A stretch of 38,369 nucleotides of DNA from Acetobacteraceae bacterium (lineage in GTDB: Bacteria > Pseudomonadota > Alphaproteobacteria > Acetobacterales > Acetobacteraceae). Numbering within the stretch: position 1 is the stretch's first letter; every line of letters starts with the position of its first letter. A program made the position numbers and the translations under genes. Positions 33,636-38,369 of the stretch are shown here, piece by piece. A model generated the notes under the pieces. That model saw nothing but the letters and a program-made list of their open reading frames with translations, was not told the DNA's origin and did not search any database. Location: the NCBI GenBank assembly GCA_027311485.1, contig DAICYU010000001.1, forward strand, positions 1 to 38,369, written 5' to 3'.

Positions 33636-35941
33636 CCGTCGCTGTGCTGTCACCGGACAACGACGCCATGCTGGTTCAGTCCCCGTCACCGTCCGTCCAC
33701 GGCCTGAACCTGCTGGCGGCAGGCTGCTTCCGGGAGGCCCTGGAACCGCTCCGGCTTGCGTTCAGGCTTGGCGATACAAATCCCGCGACACTGCTGAACT
33801 TGGCAATTGCCGAGGATCGGGCCGGCGACCGGCCCCATGCCCAGAACATCATGAACCAAGTGGCCGCCCGGTGGCCCGATTGGGACGAACCGGTCCTGCG
33901 CCTGGCCGAAAGCCTGCGCGCCGCGGGGGACCATGCGGCCGCGGAGCATGCCTATCGCCGTACGCTCAGCCTGAACCTGGCGCGGATTGAGGCGATGGTG
34001 GCGCTCGCCGGCCTGCTGCTGCTGCGCCGTCAGCCCGAATCCGCACGCGACCTGCTGCTGCGAGCCTGCGACCTGGCGCCGGACAATGCCGAGGCGTGGA
34101 ATACACTCGGGCTCTCATACCAGGCCACCGCTGTCGCGGACCTGGCGCTCGCGGCCTTCCGCAGCGCCCAGCGGCTGCAGCCTCATGACGTGAGCTACGC
34201 GGTAAACGGCGTTGATGCGGCCGTCCTGGCCGGGGAGGCCGAGGCCGAACTGGACCGGCTGGAACGCGCCTGCGAACGGGACGGGCTGAACCCTGCCCAT
34301 CATGCGGCGCGCGGCATGCTGCTGGACCGTATGGGACGCCGAGCGGATGCGATTGATGCGTTGGAGGTGGCCTGTGTGCTCGCACCCGATGCAATTGCGC
34401 CGATGCGCCTGCTGGCCGGCCTGCTCGCAAGGTCCAGCCGGGTCGCACGCGCGGAAACCGTTCTGCGCCGGGTTGCGGAAGCCTGTCCGGACAGTGCGCA
34501 GGCTAGCAACGATCATGCCGCCGCCCTGATGCGTATGCACCGGCATGCCGAAGGAAGGGCGATCCTGCAGGCGGCGCTGGACCGGCACGGGCCCGAGGCG
34601 TCGATGATGTGCAATCTCGCCAACGCAACCGTCTGTCTCGGGCTGCAGGCGGACGCTGTCTCTCTGGCTCGGCAGGTGATCGACCTACAGCCGGACGCCG
34701 TATTGCCGCGGCGCGCGCTGTGCAACACGCTGCCGTATCTGCATGGCACGTCGGGGCAGGAACTGCTGGCCGCAATGCGTGCGTGCTCCGCGGCGCTGCC
34801 ACGAACGCCGCAGCCGCCGTTGTGCAATGACCCGGACACGGACCGGCCGCTGATCGTCGGGTTGCTGTCCGGCACGCTTCGGTCGCATCCGGTCGGGTGG
34901 TTGACCGTGGCGGGCATCGAAAACCTGGACCGGGACTCGTTCGCCATCGTCTGCCTGGTGCAGAACGCCGCCCTGCATGATCCGATCGCACGTCGCTTCC
35001 ACGCGGCGGCCAGCACCTGGGTCGAGGTCGACGGCCTCAACGACGCGGCACTGATCGCCGCTGCGCGGGCGCACAAGATCGACGTCCTGATCGACCTGGG
35101 TGGGTATGGCGATGCGTCCCGGATGGCGGCCTGTGCCAACCGCCTGGCACCGGTGCAGATCAAATGGGTCGGGATGCAGGCGCACAGCTCCGGCCTGGCG
35201 GAGATGGACTGGTTTCTGACCGACCGGTGGGAAACACCGGCGGGCTTCGATGCACTGTACAGCGAGCGGCTTCTCCGCCTGCCGGACGGTTATGTCTGCT
35301 ACAGTCCGCCGCCCTATGCACCGGCGATCAAGCCGCTGCCAGCGCTGAAGAACGGCCACGTGACCTTCGGATGCTTCAACAATCTGGCGAAGATCACGCC
35401 GGAGCTGATCGGCACATGGGCAACCATCCTGCAGCGCATTCCGGATGCCCGCCTGATCCTGAAGACCCACCAACTCTCGGATTTCGCCACCGCCGACCGG
35501 TTTGTGTCGGTATTGGCTCAGCATGGCGTCGCCCGGGACCGGGTGGAAACCCGCGGCTCATCGGGCCATCGCGCCTTCATGGGCGAGTACAACGACATCG
35601 ACATCGTGCTGGACCCATTTCCCTATTCGGGCGGGCTGACCACGTGTGAGGCGCTGTGGATGGGTGTGCCGACCATCACCTGCCCGGGGGAGATTTTCGC
35701 CTCCCGCCATTCGGTCAGCCATCTGAGCAATGCCGGACTTGCGGACTGGGTCGCCGGATCGATGACGGAATACGTTGAAATGGCGGTCGCCCGGGCGGCC
35801 GACCTGCCCGCCCTTGCCGCATTGCGGGCCGACCTGCGGGCGCGGGTGCGGCTCAGCCCGTTATGCGATGCGCCGCGGTTCGGTGCGAACCTGGGTTCGG
35901 CGCTGCGGGGTGTGTGGCAGGATTGGTGCGGACGCCTATAG
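33632..35941 (+). CDS. TPR-GT41 (SPINDLY/OGT-like) protein glycosyltransferase, FlmG-type
   Basis: A 769-aa cytoplasmic O-glycosyltransferase: TPR repeats (about 20-390) for protein recognition, then a GT41 domain (about 405-765). The catalytic region keeps the His in SGTLRSHPVG (matching the OGT SSDF-x-HP site). It also has LAPVQIKWVGMQ, FGCFNNLAKITPE with the donor-binding Lys, and DPFPYSGGLTTCEALWMGVPTIT. Caulobacter FlmG has the same layout and glycosylates flagellins with pseudaminic acid (family knowledge). No nonulosonic acid synthesis genes lie in this window. The start is the ATG inside the previous gene's stop. The stop shares the palindrome CTATAG with the opposing xth stop. Confidence 0.9.
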   Translation: MTVAVLSPDNDAMLVQSPSPSVHGLNLLAAGCFREALEPLRLAFRLGDTNPATLLNLAIAEDRAGDRPHAQNIMNQVAARWPDWDEPVLRLAESLRAAGDHAAAEHAYRRTLSLNLARIEAMVALAGLLLLRRQPESARDLLLRACDLAPDNAEAWNTLGLSYQATAVADLALAAFRSAQRLQPHDVSYAVNGVDAAVLAGEAEAELDRLERACERDGLNPAHHAARGMLLDRMGRRADAIDALEVACVLAPDAIAPMRLLAGLLARSSRVARAETVLRRVAEACPDSAQASNDHAAALMRMHRHAEGRAILQAALDRHGPEASMMCNLANATVCLGLQADAVSLARQVIDLQPDAVLPRRALCNTLPYLHGTSGQELLAAMRACSAALPRTPQPPLCNDPDTDRPLIVGLLSGTLRSHPVGWLTVAGIENLDRDSFAIVCLVQNAALHDPIARRFHAAASTWVEVDGLNDAALIAAARAHKIDVLIDLGGYGDASRMAACANRLAPVQIKWVGMQAHSSGLAEMDWFLTDRWETPAGFDALYSERLLRLPDGYVCYSPPPYAPAIKPLPALKNGHVTFGCFNNLAKITPELIGTWATILQRIPDARLILKTHQLSDFATADRFVSVLAQHGVARDRVETRGSSGHRAFMGEYNDIDIVLDPFPYSGGLTTCEALWMGVPTITCPGEIFASRHSVSHLSNAGLADWVAGSMTEYVEMAVARAADLPALAALRADLRARVRLSPLCDAPRFGANLGSALRGVWQDWCGRL

Positions 35942-36742
35942 CGCGAGTTCGACGCAAACCGGCACGTGGTCGGACCCGCGTGGCCAGTCACGGGCATCCC
36001 GCAGGATCGTCTGGCTTCTCAGCGTCGGCTTCAGGTCGGGTGTGACCCAGATATGGTCCAGCCGGCGGCCCCGGTCCGACGCGCGCCAGTCCCGGTTCCG
36101 GTATGACCACCAGGAATACAGCTTCTGCTCCGGCGGCACGAAGTGTCGCACGGCATCGATGAAGCCGGTGTTCATCCAGGCGTCCAGACCCTCGGTTTCC
36201 TGTGGCGTATGGCTGACCACGTCCAGCAACTGGCGATGGCTCCAGACGTCATTTTCCAGCGGCGCGATGTTCAGGTCACCCACCAGGACGGTGCGTTGCA
36301 GCCCGCTCCGGTCGGCGAACCACACGCGAGCCTCGGCGATAAAATCCAGTTTGTGGCCGTATTTCGGGTTCTGCATCCGGTCGGGCACGTCGCCGCCGGC
36401 CGGAACATAGAAATTGTGCAGCTCAAGCGCGCCGCTGGGGGTCTGCACCGCGGCGGCGACGTGCCGGCAGTCGCCCTTGCCGCACCAGTCCGGCGCCGCG
36501 TCGTGCACCTGCAGCGGCAGGCGCGAAAGGATGGCCACCCCGTTGTAGCCCTTCATGCCGCGGAACACGGTGTGCGGATAATTCAGTGGTTCCAGGTCCT
36601 GGGCGGGGAAAAGATCGTCCGGAACCTTGGTTTCCTGAAGACAGATAATGTCCGGCTGCAACGCCTCGATCAGCTTGTCGAGCAGGCCGAGGCGTAACCG
36701 CAATGAATTGATATTCCAGGTAGCAATCCGCAAGGATGGCAT
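35936..36742 (-). CDS. xth: Exodeoxyribonuclease III
   Basis: Magnesium-dependent AP endonuclease/3'-5' exonuclease of base excision repair. The 268-aa length equals E. coli ExoIII. Catalytic residues are visible: N10 (ATWNINS), E37 (CLQETK), Y112 region (HNFYVP), D156 and N158 (GDLNIAP), D229 (RRLDH), and D258-H259 at the C-terminus (SDHVP). Its ATG overlaps the stop of the upstream hydrolase gene by one base (TGATG), so the two form an operon. Its 3' end overlaps the opposing GT41 gene by 6 bases. Confidence 0.97.
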   Translation of the reverse strand: MPSLRIATWNINSLRLRLGLLDKLIEALQPDIICLQETKVPDDLFPAQDLEPLNYPHTVFRGMKGYNGVAILSRLPLQVHDAAPDWCGKGDCRHVAAAVQTPSGALELHNFYVPAGGDVPDRMQNPKYGHKLDFIAEARVWFADRSGLQRTVLVGDLNIAPLENDVWSHRQLLDVVSHTPQETEGLDAWMNTGFIDAVRHFVPPEQKLYSWWSYRNRDWRASDRGRRLDHIWVTPDLKPTLRSQTILRDARDWPRGSDHVPVCVELAL

Positions 36743-37428
36743 CAGATGATGCGCGTCCTAACTGTGCCGACACCCTCGACAACACCTTCCAGGACGTCGC
36801 CGCGCTGCACGGCGGCCACGTTCTCCGGCGTGCCGGTGTATATCAGGTCGCCCGGCGCCAGCGTCACCAGCCCGGACAGGTAGGCGATGGTTTCCGACAC
36901 GTTCCAGATCATCTTCGACAGGTCGGAGGTCTGGCGGACCTGGCCGTTGACCTTCAGCTCGATCAAGCCCTTGGCGGGATGACCCACCTTCGACGCCGGC
37001 ACCATCAGGCCGATCGGCGCCGAGTGGTCGAAGCCCTTGCCCATGTCCCAGGGCTTGCCTTCCTTCTTGGCGGCGTTCTGCAGATCGCGCCGGGTCATGT
37101 CCAGGCCGGCGGCGTAGCCCCACACATGCGCCAGCGCGTCAGCCTCGGTAATATTGGCGCCGCCTTGGCCGATGGCCACGACCAGCTCCATCTCATGATG
37201 CAGCTGCGTACTCTTGGGCGGATATGGCATGTCGGCGTCGTTCAGCAGCAGGGCGTCGGCCGGCTTCATGAAGAAGAACGGCGGCTCCCGGTCCGGGTCG
37301 CTGCCCATTTCGCGTGCATGTTCTGCGTAGTTGCGGCCGACACAGAACACGCGGCGTACCGGGAAAGCGCCGCCGCCGGCGACCGGTACAGCCACAACGG
37401 GCGGCGGGGCAATGACGTAATCAGTCAT
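36742..37428 (-). CDS. Fumarylacetoacetate hydrolase (FAH) family protein
   Basis: A 228-aa metal-dependent C-C hydrolase/decarboxylase of the FAH fold; closest in length and motifs to fumarylpyruvate hydrolases and acylpyruvases. The metal ligands E79 and E81 (HHEMELVVAIG) and D110 (AAGLDMTRRDLQ) are visible. KPADALL (55-61) and YTGTPENV near the C-terminus complete the active-site frame. The start at ATG 37428 has AAGGTG ahead; the frame is open for 43 more codons upstream without similarity. It is the first gene of a two-gene operon with xth. The actual substrate (fumarylpyruvate, acylpyruvate or oxaloacetate) cannot be told. Confidence 0.9.
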   Translation of the reverse strand: MTDYVIAPPPVVAVPVAGGGAFPVRRVFCVGRNYAEHAREMGSDPDREPPFFFMKPADALLLNDADMPYPPKSTQLHHEMELVVAIGQGGANITEADALAHVWGYAAGLDMTRRDLQNAAKKEGKPWDMGKGFDHSAPIGLMVPASKVGHPAKGLIELKVNGQVRQTSDLSKMIWNVSETIAYLSGLVTLAPGDLIYTGTPENVAAVQRGDVLEGVVEGVGTVRTRII

Positions 37429-37696
37429 CGTATGACACCTTGCTGACAGGACGGTTAGTCGTTCGTGAATGGGCGGCATAGGGTAAACCAGCGGAACGGG
37501 CAATGCCGGCAGCCAGCCGCGCCGCCGTGCAGCCGCGTGTGGTCCGGCACAATGCAAACGCCCGACGGCCGGTCGATTGCAGGGATGCGCTTTTCATTCG
37601 CGCGCCAGTCGTGGAAAACGACAACCGGATCGCCCCGGCCGGGGGCGTCGGGATCAATGCAGCGGCGGCCGGGCTGCCTCCGCCAAAGGAAACATG

Positions 37697-38369
37697 ATGA
37701 CACAAGCGACTTACGACATTCTGGGTATCGGCAATGCCATCGTTGACGTGGTTGCGCGCGCCGAAGACGGATTTCTGTCCCGCCACGACATGCACAAGGG
37801 CGCCATGCGGCTGATCGATGCCGCTGCCGCGGACACGCTGTATGCCGCCATGCCGCCGGGGCAGGAGAGCAGCGGTGGCTCGGTTGCCAACACCTGCGCC
37901 GTCGCGGCCAGCCTCGATGCCCGTGTCGCCTACATCGGCAAGGTGGCCGACGATCAGCTCGGCGCCGTGTTCCGCCACGACATCCAGGCAGTCGGTGTGC
38001 ATTTCCCCACCGCGCCGCTGGCCGGCGGGGCGCCCACTGCGCGCTGCCTGATCCTGGTGACGCCGGACGGGCAGCGGACGATGAACACCTTCCTCGGCGC
38101 CTGCGTCTCCCTGGATGAATCCGATGTGGACCCGGCCCTGGTTGCCAGCGCCGAAGTCACCTACCTGGAAGGCTACCTGTTCGATCCGCCGGCGGCTCAG
38201 GCGGCCTTTCGCAAAGCCGCCAAGGCCGCCCATACCGCTGGCCGGCGTGTCGCGCTGTCGCTGTCCGATGCCTTCTGCGTCAATCGGCACCGGGCGGCCT
38301 TCCTCGATCTGGTCGCCAACCACGTCGACATTCTGTTCGCCAATGAAGCGGAAATCACCGCCCTGTATG
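37697..38369 (+). CDS. PfkB-family carbohydrate/adenosine kinase, 3' end outside window
   Basis: Ribokinase-fold sugar or nucleoside kinase. The 224 visible residues include YDILGIGNAIVDVVA at the start, the substrate-site GGSVANTCAVAAS (near 57-69), YIGKVADDQLG, and the ILFANEAEI segment before the ATP-binding part. The catalytic GxGD motif lies beyond base 38369. Similarity in gene start and GSVANT loop is closest to alphaproteobacterial adenosine kinase. ATG 37697 is 6 bases after AAAGGA; ATG 37694 is the alternative. The 268-base gap to the divergent FAH gene shows no further motif. Confidence 0.88.
   Translation, partial: MTQATYDILGIGNAIVDVVARAEDGFLSRHDMHKGAMRLIDAAAADTLYAAMPPGQESSGGSVANTCAVAASLDARVAYIGKVADDQLGAVFRHDIQAVGVHFPTAPLAGGAPTARCLILVTPDGQRTMNTFLGACVSLDESDVDPALVASAEVTYLEGYLFDPPAAQAAFRKAAKAAHTAGRRVALSLSDAFCVNRHRAAFLDLVANHVDILFANEAEITALY

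Overview
This is high-GC DNA from an alphaproteobacterium, most likely Rhodospirillales/Acetobacteraceae-like. The lineage call is inference. It rests on alphaproteobacterial flagellar signatures (flbT, flaF, a fliG-flbE-fliN-flbD order, DUF1217), a perfect CtrA box, sigma-54 promoters with a FlbD/ftr-like element, and an rpsT-dnaA neighbourhood. Codon use looks uniform, and I saw no integrase, insertion sequence, tRNA, rRNA or CRISPR array.

Bases 1-9961 are chromosomal housekeeping and catabolic genes. They comprise a partial soxB (sarcosine oxidase beta), a divergent GMC flavoenzyme, dnaA with a clear terminator, rpsT, a CDF metal exporter, an OxlT-like MFS transporter, a small secreted cysteine-containing protein of unknown function, and a translationally coupled SDR/enoyl-CoA hydratase pair.

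Bases 10039-16532 hold a two-gene unit joined by a GTGA overlap. It encodes a Snf2/RapA-like ATPase (968 aa) and a large Eco57I/PglX-type N6-adenine methyltransferase (1196 aa). These resemble the DrmD + DrmMI arm of class 1 DISARM but stand alone, with no drmA/B/C and no recognisable separate nuclease. This is the best candidate for an under-described defence or DNA-modification module.

Bases 16504-35941 are a flagellar cluster. The minus-strand operon fliG-flbE(fliH)-fliN-flbD-flhA-glycosyltransferase is preceded by a perfect CtrA site (TTAA-N7-TTAAC). Next come flgD and fliK (minus strand), and flgE-flgK-flgL (plus strand). The fliK/flgE divergent gap carries two outward-facing sigma-54 promoters with an ftr-like inverted repeat between them. 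It therefore looks like a textbook FlbD-controlled switch, and it also moves the likely fliK start to an internal TTG. Downstream are a flagellin with a CtrA-like site, flbT, flaF, a DUF1217 protein, and an ATGA-coupled pair: a TPR-methyltransferase and a TPR-GT41 glycosyltransferase of the FlmG type. The pair is probably a flagellin modification module.

Bases 35936-38369 hold xth (exonuclease III), an FAH-family hydrolase and a partial PfkB/adenosine-kinase-like gene.
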